A stretch of 16,031 nucleotides of DNA, from the NCBI GenBank assembly GCA_903861445.1, contig CAIOUK010000093.1:1-16031 (forward strand), read 5' to 3'. This document shows positions 1 to 7,207 of the stretch, piece by piece; the stretch's first letter is position 1, and every line of letters begins with the position of its first letter. Below the pieces are notes generated by a model. That model had not been told where the DNA came from. It saw only the letters and a list, made by a program, of their open reading frames with translations, and searched no databases. Made by a program: the position numbers and the translations under genes. The stretch is from an uncultured Verrucomicrobia subdivision 3 bacterium. GTDB lineage: Bacteria > Verrucomicrobiota > Verrucomicrobiia > Limisphaerales > UBA11358.

Positions 1-654
1 CGCAAAAAAACTGGCAAACACGTTTTTGGCCTGACGCTGCCGCTCATCACGAACACCGACGGCTCGAAGTTCGGCAAAACCGCCGCCGGTGCCATCTGGC
101 TCGATCCGAAGCGCACGAGCGTCTATAAATTTTACCAGTTCTGGATTAACACGGATGACCGCGATGTCATCCGCTATCTGAAATACTTCACGTTCTTGTC
201 GCAGGCGGAGATTGAAGCGCTGGAAAAGGCGCACGCGGAAAATCCCGGCGGACGCGTGGCGCACAAGGCACTGGCGAAGGCGGCGACGGATTTGATTCAC
301 GGCGAACACGCGACGGCGGAAGCAGTTCGTGCGAGTGAAATTTTGTTCGGCGGCGAACTTAAAGGAATTTCCGAAAACACTTTCAACGACATCGTCGGCG
401 AAGTGCCGACGAAGGAAATTGAAAAAGCCAAGCTCGACGGTGCAGGTGTTCCGCTGGTGGAATTGCTCGTCCACGCCTGTCTGTGTCCGTCCAAAGGTCA
501 GGCGCGAAAAGACATTGAAGGCGGTGGTGTGAATATCAACAACGTCCGCGAAGCCAGCGCGACGCGGGCGGTGACCGCCGCCGATTTGCTGTTCGGCAAA
601 CACGTCCTGCTCCGCAAAGGCAAAAAAAATTACGTCGTCGTGACGGCGAAGTGA
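1..654 (+). CDS. tyrS: Tyrosyl-tRNA synthetase, C-terminal part (5' end outside window)
   Basis: This is the last 217 codons of a class I aminoacyl-tRNA synthetase that charges tRNA-Tyr with tyrosine in the cytoplasm. The frame is open from base 1, so the gene begins before the window. At residues 23-27 of the visible part lies KFGKT, the form of the KMSKS ATP-binding loop used by bacterial TyrS. It is preceded by GLTLPLITNTDGS and followed by WLDPKRTSVYKFYQFWINTDDRDV, a typical TyrS segment. The end (about residues 145-215, VPLVELLVHACLCPSKGQARKDI...GGVNINN) is the S4-type RNA-binding domain. The catalytic HIGH-like motif and the tyrosine pocket are missing only because the window starts late. 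The stop TGA abuts the stop of the opposing gene with no intergenic base. Confidence 0.95.
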   Translation, partial: RKKTGKHVFGLTLPLITNTDGSKFGKTAAGAIWLDPKRTSVYKFYQFWINTDDRDVIRYLKYFTFLSQAEIEALEKAHAENPGGRVAHKALAKAATDLIHGEHATAEAVRASEILFGGELKGISENTFNDIVGEVPTKEIEKAKLDGAGVPLVELLVHACLCPSKGQARKDIEGGGVNINNVREASATRAVTAADLLFGKHVLLRKGKKNYVVVTAK

Positions 655-2370
655 TCAAAGCCCAAGACCCGGTTTTAGCGAATGTTTTTCGTCCATCTTG
701 TCAAATATCTTGAGCTTCTCCGGGAAGCCAAACGATTTCTTGTCAATGGCTTTGTCTTCCGTTCGTCGGATGATTCCACGGCGCAGTTCCTTTGCACGCT
801 CAATCATCCCCTTGTCCAAGAAGAATTCGTAGAGTGAACGAGTCCTATCTTCACCGGGATCATCGGCAATCTGCAGCGCGTCCAGCATCGGGGCCATTTT
901 GGGATCGGCCAAGTCTTCACGAGTTTGCGTCGAAACGTATGCAAACAAGGTGTCCCAAGCCCATGCGAAATTACCCGAAAGCCAATACGACAAGCCCCAG
1001 TGAAACCCGTTCTTTGCGGCTTCCTGTTCGCTGTTGGCGGTGTGGGTTTTTAACTCTTGCGCCAACATAGGGAAATAAGGTTCAGCCCCGTTCGGGGCGA
1101 GTTTTCTGATGAAGCTAAGTCCGAAGCCTTCATCCGAAAGATTGGCTTTAAGAAATTCACCCACGAGATCGAGATCGAACTGAAGAAGAGCATACCCTGT
1201 GCTGGTGTGAACATCGCCGATGTTTTGCGGGGAGCTGACGTGACCACCGGCTTTCAGATTGCTTAAATCAATGAGAAGTGGCTTGTCGCGACCGATCGGA
1301 TCGTTCCACAGCTTTTCCAATGTTGGTAAGAGGGTTTTAATCTTCCCGTTTCCGATTGTTTCAGCAACAACGGCGCGCACTTTCGAGGATTCGTCGTCCG
1401 CACATATGCGTAAAAACTGTTCGGCAAATTCATCAGGAAAACGTGGAAGCAATCTGACCGCACCCAGCCGGATATTTTCGTCGGTGTTTTTCAACAACTG
1501 TGCCAGTGAAATTGAAACGGCCTCGCCATGCATGCCAGACAAAGCCCCTATGGCCGTGAGACGACTGTTCGAAGAAGGACTTTCATTTGCTACTTTTATC
1601 AAGGCGGCGGCGAAATTCGCCAGACCGATGGCGGACTTGGATTCCGTTTCAAAACAACTAATGGCACGGCAAGCAACTTGGTCGTTGCTGCTGTTGATCA
1701 GAGGTAACAATGCGCTTAAAACGTCCGCACGTTTGAAATCATCACTGCGTGACCACGCATCATTGCCCCGGCCAGCGAGGCTCATGCTGTCGAGTTTATC
1801 AATGGCATAAAGTTGGTTGGTTGGGTTTACATCGTTGAGAAGCAGATTAAGTTCGAACCAGTGGGCGACCTTCGTGGACAGGTTTCCCAGCGGACGCGCA
1901 TCCAAAGTGCGAATGGGAATTTCGCCGCTCATGATTTGCCGGATTTCATTCGGCTTGGTTACAACATTGGGTGAAGGCGAGTAGAGCCAATCTGCTTTAT
2001 CAGACTGCATGCCAAAAATGAGGTAAGACCGGCCAACATCAAAAATATATTGTTGCGGCGGACGAGGGCCGCTCCACGCCATTGGCCCGCCTGTGATGTG
2101 TAAAAAGGTTACGACGTTGGTATGAATGTTTCCTTTGAAGACCGAGATGACAATAAATTCTGTTGCGTGTGGCTTTCCCCAATCTGGGAATGCAGCGTTG
2201 GTGATTGCGCTGTCGGAAATGACTTGTCCCTTAAAAACCAAATCTGATTCAAGAGCCATTTTCTCCAATCGTCCTTGAGGTGAACCAGCACAGAACGCCT
2301 GCTGTGCGAGCATGCAGGACAACAGAAGACGTAAGAAACCAAGAGCGCGTTTTGAATTACAAGCATTCAT
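655..2370 (-). CDS. Secreted HEAT-repeat protein of unknown function
   Basis: A 571-residue protein with no recognised catalytic motif. Residues 1-28 form a signal peptide (basic start, hydrophobic LGFLRLLLSCMLAQ, likely cut after AFCA), so it should be exported. Phe before the Cys argues against a lipoprotein box. Residues about 40-150 (SDLVFKGQVISD, VISVFKGN, YIFDVGRSYLIFG) resemble the small beta-barrel NTR/TIMP-like domain seen in exported proteins of this group; this is a weak family impression. Residues about 205-345 contain helical pairs such as NSRLTAIGALSGM, ENIRLGAVRLLPRF and SKVRAVVAETIGNG, which read as HEAT-type repeats, so a binding or scaffold role is likely. The stretch is visibly richer in A+T than neighbouring genes. 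The ATG at 2370 is supported by the signal peptide directly behind it. The family function is unknown to me. Confidence 0.85.
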   Translation of the reverse strand: MNACNSKRALGFLRLLLSCMLAQQAFCAGSPQGRLEKMALESDLVFKGQVISDSAITNAAFPDWGKPHATEFIVISVFKGNIHTNVVTFLHITGGPMAWSGPRPPQQYIFDVGRSYLIFGMQSDKADWLYSPSPNVVTKPNEIRQIMSGEIPIRTLDARPLGNLSTKVAHWFELNLLLNDVNPTNQLYAIDKLDSMSLAGRGNDAWSRSDDFKRADVLSALLPLINSSNDQVACRAISCFETESKSAIGLANFAAALIKVANESPSSNSRLTAIGALSGMHGEAVSISLAQLLKNTDENIRLGAVRLLPRFPDEFAEQFLRICADDESSKVRAVVAETIGNGKIKTLLPTLEKLWNDPIGRDKPLLIDLSNLKAGGHVSSPQNIGDVHTSTGYALLQFDLDLVGEFLKANLSDEGFGLSFIRKLAPNGAEPYFPMLAQELKTHTANSEQEAAKNGFHWGLSYWLSGNFAWAWDTLFAYVSTQTREDLADPKMAPMLDALQIADDPGEDRTRSLYEFFLDKGMIERAKELRRGIIRRTEDKAIDKKSFGFPEKLKIFDKMDEKHSLKPGLGL

Positions 2371-2468
2371 CGGGTTTGCGAGGATATTATCTCATCGGCA
2401 TTCGTAACCGAAAAGAAGAATCTGCTTTTGGCAGCGGCATATTTGTAGGATCCAAAACTAAACATGCC

Positions 2469-2481
2469 AGCCCTACGGGCT
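2469..2481. repeat. Short palindrome AGCCC-TAC-GGGCT
   Basis: A perfect 5-bp stem (2469-2473 with 2477-2481) with a 3-base loop, 8 bases before the larger palindromic element. It may be a degenerate extra unit of the same repeat family. On its own it is too short to prove function. Confidence 0.4.
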
Positions 2482-2489
2482 TCACTGAA

Positions 2490-2631
2490 AATAGCCCAGC
2501 CATTTATGGCTGGGATTTGTTGTCCGCAATTTTCCAAAGTCCCGTGAGGGACGATAGATTTTTTCTACCGTCCCTCACGGGACTTTTCCATTTGATTGAC
2601 GATTTACCCAGCCTTGAAAGGCTGGGCTATT
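2490..2631. repeat. 142-bp nested palindromic element (REP/BIME-like)
   Basis: This element fills most of the 331-bp gene-free stretch 2371-2701. It has three hairpins. The left hairpin pairs 2495-2503 with 2506-2514 (CCCAGCCAT / ATGGCTGGG). The central one pairs 2536-2558 with 2564-2586, 23 bp with one mismatch and a T5 loop, core AAAGTCCCGTGAGGGACG. The right one pairs 2607-2615 with 2618-2626 (CCCAGCCTT / AAGGCTGGG). The left unit 2490-2514 is the reverse complement of the right unit 2607-2631 at 22 of 25 positions, so the whole element is an inverted repeat of inverted repeats. Such architecture matches REP/BIME elements mobilised by RAYT (Y1/IS200-like) transposases. No transposase is present here. 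The rest of the gap, 2371-2468 and 2632-2701, shows nothing clear beyond a possible minus-strand GATAAT -10 box at 2386-2391. Confidence 0.8.
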
Positions 2632-2701
2632 GTCAGGGCGTTTCCCCACCGCCATCACGTCGAGGCTGGATTTCTCCGACGGCTTTGGCGATAGTGCGCG
2701 C

Positions 2702-3733
2702 ATGGAACACGCGGAATTGCTGACCCGCCTGCTGAAGCAGGTGTCGCGCTCGTTTTACCTGACGTTGCGTGTGCTGCCGCGCGCCATCCGCCCGCAAATC
2801 GGCCTCGCCTATCTGCTCGCCCGCACCACGGACACCATTGCCGACACGGAGCTGATTCCGCTGGAGCAGCGGCTGGAGGCGTTGCGAAAACTGTGGGAAC
2901 GGATTCTCGGCCTGAGTTCCGCGCCATTAAATTTTGACGGGTTGGCCCAGCAGCAAGGCGCTCCCGCCGAAAAATTGTTGCTGGAAAAAACCGAGGCCAG
3001 CCTCGCGCTGCTGCAAAATCTTTCACCGGCGGATTTGAAGCTGGTGCGCGAGGTGCTGGCCACCATCACCAGCGGACAGGAGTTAGATTTGCAACGGTTC
3101 GCCGACGCGGCAGCCAAAAAAACAATCGCGCTGGAAACGGCGGCGGAACTGGATGACTACACGTTTCGCGTGGCCGGCTGCGTGGGCGAGTTTTGGACGA
3201 AGATATGCCGGGCGCATCTGTTTCCCAACGCGAAGCTGGACGAGGCGCAATTCATCGCCGACGGCATCCGGTTTGGCAAAGGTTTGCAACTCGTGAACAT
3301 TTTGCGCGATTTGCCGGCGGACTTGAAAAACGGCCGCTGTTATCTGCCGCTGGAAAAACTGGAGCCGCTGAAATTGCTGCCAGAAACATTGCTGTCTCCG
3401 GCGAACGAACAGAAATTCCTACCGCTGTTCCGCGATTATTTAGATCAGGCGGAAGCACACTTGGCGGCTGGCTGGCGTTACACAAACACGCTGCCGTTCG
3501 GCCAGTTTCGCCTGCGGCTGGCGTGTGCGTGGCCGATTTTGATCGGCGCGAAAACAATTGCAAAGCTGCGCGCGGCGAATGTCATTGAGTTGTCGCAGCG
3601 CGTGAAGGTCTCACGCAGCGAGGTGCGCGGCATGATTTTCCTTTCGCTGCTGGCGTGTCCCCTGCCGGCGGTCTGGCGGAAATTGTATTTGCCCGGTGGA
3701 AAAGCTGTTGATTCCGGCGGCAATTTGGCGTAA
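2702..3733 (+). CDS. Squalene/phytoene synthase family protein
   Basis: A 343-residue, all-helical trans-isoprenyl diphosphate synthase that condenses two prenyl diphosphates head to head, giving a squalene- or phytoene-type C30/C40 product for hopanoids or carotenoids. Both Mg-diphosphate binding motifs are visible: the first Asp-rich motif DTIAD at residues 44-48 after AYLLART, and the second, NILRDLPAD, at 199-207, followed by NGRCYLP. VSRSFYLTLRVLP near residue 14 and YTFRVAGCVGEFW near residue 153 are also typical. The length fits the family. The ATG at 2702 is chosen because SRSFYL then lies at its usual distance from the N-terminus; the upstream in-frame start at 2630 would fall inside the palindromic repeat. 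No strong ribosome binding site is seen. Squalene versus phytoene product cannot be settled here, and no other hopanoid or carotenoid gene is adjacent. Confidence 0.9.
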   Translation: MEHAELLTRLLKQVSRSFYLTLRVLPRAIRPQIGLAYLLARTTDTIADTELIPLEQRLEALRKLWERILGLSSAPLNFDGLAQQQGAPAEKLLLEKTEASLALLQNLSPADLKLVREVLATITSGQELDLQRFADAAAKKTIALETAAELDDYTFRVAGCVGEFWTKICRAHLFPNAKLDEAQFIADGIRFGKGLQLVNILRDLPADLKNGRCYLPLEKLEPLKLLPETLLSPANEQKFLPLFRDYLDQAEAHLAAGWRYTNTLPFGQFRLRLACAWPILIGAKTIAKLRAANVIELSQRVKVSRSEVRGMIFLSLLACPLPAVWRKLYLPGGKAVDSGGNLA

Positions 3734-3741
3734 AACGCGTT

Positions 3742-4566
3742 ATGCAGATTCCAAAAATTTCCCTCTGGCTTGGCGCTTTGGCGCTGGGCGTAGCTTTGAA
3801 CGCAATTGCGACCGATAATCCCGCACAAGCCGCCGCGCGCACGGCGTTAGAGTCGAAGATGCAGGAAATGGACGCGCAACAGACAGTTCCGGCGACCAAT
3901 CCACCTGCTACCGCACCCAGCGCCAAGAGCGAAAACATGGCGATGAAACCCATCCTTCAGAAATCAACTCCGAATGCCCCCCATATTAGCCAATCCGCAG
4001 CGGCTGAGTTGAAGGCCAAGCAAGATGCGGCCAAAAAGGAAGCCAAAGCCAAAGCGGATGAAGAAGCTGCGACTAAAGCGGCTGTTGATTTAAAGATGCA
4101 GAAGGAAGCGGAGAAAAAGGCTGCGCGGGAAACGGCAAATAAAGCAGCGGCCGATTTGAAGGCGAAACGGGAAGCCGAAAAACAGCTGGCCGCCCAAAAA
4201 GAAGCGGAAGCGTCCGTCGCCAAAGCAAAAGCCAAGGCGGAAAAGAAAGCCAAAAAAGAAGCCGAAGCGAAAGCGGCGGCGGATTTGAAAGCACAAAAAG
4301 CAGCAATCAAAAAAGCGGCCGCGCAAAAACAGACGGATGGAGCAACCAAGTCCCAGATGGAGGTCATCAAGCCGGTCGAAGTCCAACCGACGTCCACCGC
4401 TTATCCCGGAAAAAGTCTCAATTTGAGTCCGATTGTCGTGCCCGCCCTGCCGATTTCTGCCAGCAAAGAGGAGCAATTACAGGCGCTGCTGGTAAAATAT
4501 CAAGCTGACCAGATTACACCCGAAGAATATCATAAACAACGCGCCGCCATTCTGGCTGCCCCATAA
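3742..4566 (+). CDS. Secreted Ala/Lys/Glu-rich coiled-coil protein with SHOCT-like tail
   Basis: A 274-residue protein of unknown role. Residues 1-24 are a signal peptide (MQIPKIS then a hydrophobic core, probable cleavage after AIA), so it is exported. Residues about 40-80 are Pro/Thr/Ala-rich linker. Residues about 85-200 are an almost uninterrupted Ala/Lys/Glu helix resembling the TolA stalk, with the unit AA(A/V)(E/D)LK(A/M) recurring at roughly 22-residue spacing. A short Pro-containing linker leads to the last 35 residues (KEEQLQALLVKYQADQITPEEYHKQRAAILAA), which look like a SHOCT short C-terminal domain (LL.KY..G.IT.EEY...KA.IL pattern). It starts 8 bases after the synthase stop and is probably co-transcribed with it; a terminator follows. 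The low-complexity helix would match many unrelated proteins, so similarity to TolA should not be read as function. Confidence 0.8.
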   Translation: MQIPKISLWLGALALGVALNAIATDNPAQAAARTALESKMQEMDAQQTVPATNPPATAPSAKSENMAMKPILQKSTPNAPHISQSAAAELKAKQDAAKKEAKAKADEEAATKAAVDLKMQKEAEKKAARETANKAAADLKAKREAEKQLAAQKEAEASVAKAKAKAEKKAKKEAEAKAAADLKAQKAAIKKAAAQKQTDGATKSQMEVIKPVEVQPTSTAYPGKSLNLSPIVVPALPISASKEEQLQALLVKYQADQITPEEYHKQRAAILAAP

Positions 4567-4585
4567 TCTGTTGCTTTCTTCCACG

Positions 4586-4613
4586 CCCGCCGGAATTTTC
4601 CGGCGGGTTTTTT
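4586..4613 (+). terminator. Intrinsic (Rho-independent) terminator
   Basis: A GC-rich stem, CCCGCCGGA (4586-4594) with TCCGGCGGG (4599-4607), a 4-base AT loop and an immediate run of six T (4608-4613). It sits 19 bases after the stop of the coiled-coil gene and 51 bases before lysA, so it should end the synthase/coiled-coil transcript. Confidence 0.9.
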
Positions 4614-4663
4614 GTTTTCAGCAACCTTGAACTTTCGCCGGCTGACACTAAAATACCGGCTTT

Positions 4664-5962
4664 ATGCACAGCTTTCATTATGTCGGAAAAAACCTATTCT
4701 GCGAAAAGGTAAGCGTGGACGCGCTCGCCCAAAAATTCGGCACGCCGCTTTACGTCTATTCGCAGGCGACGCTGGAAGATCATTTTCAAAAACTCGACCA
4801 CGCACTCGCGCCGCTCGACCACTTGATTTGCTTCGCCATGAAGGCGAACTCGAATCTTTCGGTCATGCGCACGCTGGCGAATCTCGGCAGCGGCTTCGAC
4901 GTGGTGAGCGCGGGCGAATTGCAGCGCGTCATCGCGGCGGGCGGCGACCCAAAAAAATGCGTTTTCGCCGGTGTCGCAAAGTCAGAAAGCGAAATTGAAT
5001 TTGCGCTGCGGAAGGGGATTTACTCCTTCAACTGCGAAAGTGAACCGGAAATTTTGCGTATCAACAAAGTGGCGGCGCGGTTGAAAAAGCGCGCGCCCAT
5101 CGCCGTGCGCATCAATCCAAATGTCTCGGCCAAGACGCATTCCAAAATTACGACCGGGACTTACGAGAACAAGTTCGGCATCCAGTTTGAACACGTTGAG
5201 GCGATTTACGCGCGCGCGAGCAAGTTGAGCAACATCTGGCTGCGCGGCGTGCAAATGCACATCGGCTCGCAACTGACTTCGGTTACGCCTTACGAACTCG
5301 CGGTAAAAAAAGTTTTACCGCTCGTCAAAAAACTCGCGGCGAAATATAAGCTGGAATTTTTCAGCCCTGGCGGCGGCCTCGGCATCATTTACAATCCGGC
5401 ACTCGCCAGCGGTTCGGCGGCGTGGTGGAAATCTTCCGCCGCGAAAGGCATTTTGACGCCCGCGAGTTACGCGGAAAAATTGCTGCCGCTATTAAAACCG
5501 CTTGGTTTGAAAATTCTGATCGAGCCGGGTCGCTTCATTGTTGGCAACGCGGGCACGTTGGTCACGCAGGTGGAATATGTGAAGCGCACGGGCAAAAAGA
5601 ATTTCGTCATCGTGGACGCGGCGATGAACGACCTCATCCGCCCGGCATTTTACGATTCGTATCATGAAATCGTGCCGCTTGTGAAAAAAGGCGGCGCAAC
5701 GGTTTCCTCGGATGTCGTCGGCGGCATCTGCGAATCCGGCGATTATTTTTGCAAGGATCGCCCGCTCGCCAAAGTCGGCGAAGGCGACCGGCTGGCGCTG
5801 TTGAGCGCGGGCGCCTACGGTTTCGTGATGGCGTCGAATTACAACACGCGGCCGCTGGCGGCGGAGGTTTTGGTCAGCGGCAAAAAATTTGCCGTCGCGC
5901 GCGAGCGGCAAAAAGTAAAAGATATTTGGGCGGGCGAAAAAGTTGTGGCATGGTTAAAGTAA
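4664..5962 (+). CDS. lysA: Diaminopimelate decarboxylase
   Basis: A 432-residue fold-type III PLP enzyme that decarboxylates meso-diaminopimelate to L-lysine, the last step of the DAP pathway, in the cytoplasm. The PLP-binding lysine is K60 in FAMKANSN. The barrel motifs HIGSQ (199-203), the glycine-rich phosphate-binding loop PGGGLG (235-240) and EPGR (287-290) are present. The C-terminal beta-domain has the partner-subunit catalytic cysteine C356 in CESGDYF and the GAYGFVMASNYN segment near 383-394. Length is normal for LysA. About 20 extra residues (SGSAAWWKSSAAKG, near 249-262) sit between the glycine loop and TPASYAEKL. The ATG at 4664 starts the protein shortly before the conserved LAQKFGTPLYVY. 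It begins a run of five co-directional genes and is 4 bp from the FIST gene. Confidence 0.95.
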   Translation: MHSFHYVGKNLFCEKVSVDALAQKFGTPLYVYSQATLEDHFQKLDHALAPLDHLICFAMKANSNLSVMRTLANLGSGFDVVSAGELQRVIAAGGDPKKCVFAGVAKSESEIEFALRKGIYSFNCESEPEILRINKVAARLKKRAPIAVRINPNVSAKTHSKITTGTYENKFGIQFEHVEAIYARASKLSNIWLRGVQMHIGSQLTSVTPYELAVKKVLPLVKKLAAKYKLEFFSPGGGLGIIYNPALASGSAAWWKSSAAKGILTPASYAEKLLPLLKPLGLKILIEPGRFIVGNAGTLVTQVEYVKRTGKKNFVIVDAAMNDLIRPAFYDSYHEIVPLVKKGGATVSSDVVGGICESGDYFCKDRPLAKVGEGDRLALLSAGAYGFVMASNYNTRPLAAEVLVSGKKFAVARERQKVKDIWAGEKVVAWLK

Positions 5963-5966
5963 ATTT

Positions 5967-7160
5967 GTGAGCGAAGAAACTTCCATTGCAGCGTATTGGT
6001 CGGACGGCCTGAACGAAGCCGGCCTCGCCGACTGGGCGCGCCGATTGCGGGCGCGGCTCCCGGCGAAATCGGTGTCGCTCGGTTTGGTTTTCCTGTCGCC
6101 AAAATTTTTCCCCGATGCGGAACAGGTTTTGGAAATTCTCCGGCTGCACGCGCAGATTCCGTTGCTCGTCGGCTGCTCCGGCGGCGGGCTGGTCGCCAAC
6201 TCCGAAGAAATTGAAGGCGCGGGCGGCCTCGTGCTGGCGCTGTATTCGCTGCCCGGCGCGACGCTGAAGGGCGTCCGCTTTACGCAGGAACAGGTGGATT
6301 CCGCCGAGGGCGAAGATTACTGGCCGGTGGAAACCGGCATCGCCAAAAGCAAGGTGAACGGCTGGCTCGCGTTTGCGAATCCGTTCAACCTCGACGGCGA
6401 AAAATGGCTGCGGTCGTGGAATCAAAATTATTCCAGCATTCCCGTTTACGGCGGACTCGCCAGCGGTAATTTTTCCGAGCCGTCCGCGCAGGTTTATCTC
6501 GACGGCGAAGTTTTCGACGACGGCGGCGTGGCCATCGCGGTTGGCGGCGAAGTGGCGCTGGCCGGCGTGATTTCGCAGGGTTGCACGCCCATCGGCGAGG
6601 CGTGGACGCTGACGCGCGTCGAACAAAATCTCATTCGCAACATCGCCAATCGCCCCGCCTACGCGGTGCTGGCCGAGACCGTGCAAAGTTTGCCGGCGGA
6701 AGAACAGCGCAAAGCGGCGGGCAACCTCCACATCGGCCTCGTCGTGAATGAATACCTCGACGAATTTCATCGCGGCGATTTTCTCGTGCGGAATTTGCTC
6801 GGCGGCGATCCGAATTCCGGCGTGCTCGCCGTCGGTGCATTGCCGCGCATGGGACAGACGATTCAATTTCAGCGCCGCGATGCCGCCGCCGCGTCGGAGG
6901 ATTTGAGCGAACTGCTCGCGCGCGAAAAAGTGCGGCTGGCGGGCGCGGAAATTTACGGCGGCTGCCTATTTTGCTGCAACGGGCGCGGGAAGAATCTCTT
7001 TGGCCGCACCAGCCATGATTCCGAACTGGTGCAGGCGCATTTCGGCCCGACGGGCATCGCCGGTTTTTTTTGCAACGGCGAAATCGGCCCCATCGGCGAC
7101 AAGAATTTTCTCCACGGCTTCACCGCCTCGCTCGCGCTATTTGTGAAGAAGTCGGCGTAA
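5967..7160 (+). CDS. FIST-domain (FIST_N + FIST_C) protein
   Basis: A 397-residue protein with both FIST modules. FIST domains are predicted sensors of small ligands, possibly amino acids, usually attached to signal-transduction proteins. Residues about 30-215 match FIST_N (LGLVFLSPKF, LLVGCSGGGLV, LVLALYSLPGATLKGVRF, PVYGGLASGNF). Residues about 225-385 match FIST_C, including YGGCLFCCNGRGKNLFG and GIAGFFCNGEIGPIG. There is no kinase, GGDEF or methyl-accepting module, no signal peptide and no membrane segment, so it is a stand-alone cytoplasmic version. The GTG start lies 4 bases after the lysA stop, within AAATTTGTG, without a clear Shine-Dalgarno. Translation with lysA is likely coupled. 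Its direct coupling to a lysine-biosynthesis gene fits an amino-acid-sensing role, but that is inference. Confidence 0.88.
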   Translation: MSEETSIAAYWSDGLNEAGLADWARRLRARLPAKSVSLGLVFLSPKFFPDAEQVLEILRLHAQIPLLVGCSGGGLVANSEEIEGAGGLVLALYSLPGATLKGVRFTQEQVDSAEGEDYWPVETGIAKSKVNGWLAFANPFNLDGEKWLRSWNQNYSSIPVYGGLASGNFSEPSAQVYLDGEVFDDGGVAIAVGGEVALAGVISQGCTPIGEAWTLTRVEQNLIRNIANRPAYAVLAETVQSLPAEEQRKAAGNLHIGLVVNEYLDEFHRGDFLVRNLLGGDPNSGVLAVGALPRMGQTIQFQRRDAAAASEDLSELLAREKVRLAGAEIYGGCLFCCNGRGKNLFGRTSHDSELVQAHFGPTGIAGFFCNGEIGPIGDKNFLHGFTASLALFVKKSA

Positions 7161-7207
7161 TTCGCGATTGCTTTTACGCGCCGAGCCGCCATCCTCTCGT
7201 AAAATTT

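Noticed and set aside
2490..2631. Regularly spaced hairpins considered as a CRISPR array
   Set aside because: The units are inverted, not direct, repeats, there are no unique spacers of constant length, and no cas gene is present.
2630..2701. Upstream extension of the squalene/phytoene synthase gene
   Set aside because: It starts at the edge of the palindromic element and adds 24 residues before the expected family start.
4073..4306. TolA identity for the coiled-coil protein
   Set aside because: There is only a cleavable signal and no TolA C-terminal domain or tolQR/tolB neighbours; low-complexity helices give false matches.
3957..4397. Long minus-strand frame of Phe/Ala/Ser-rich sequence that looks like a membrane protein
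   Set aside because: It is the complement of the Ala/Lys/Glu coiled-coil gene; the Phe and Ser codons are the reverse of Lys, Glu and Ala codons.
5874..6866. A 330-codon open frame on the minus strand opposite lysA/FIST
   Set aside because: It is antisense to two well-supported genes and its Arg/Ala/His/Gly-rich composition is that of a GC-rich shadow frame with no recognisable motif.
7070..7207. Upstream extension of the Arg/Pro-rich gene
   Set aside because: It would overlap the FIST C-terminus by about 90 bases, and its residues are out-of-frame FIST codons; the GTG at 7208 is preferred.
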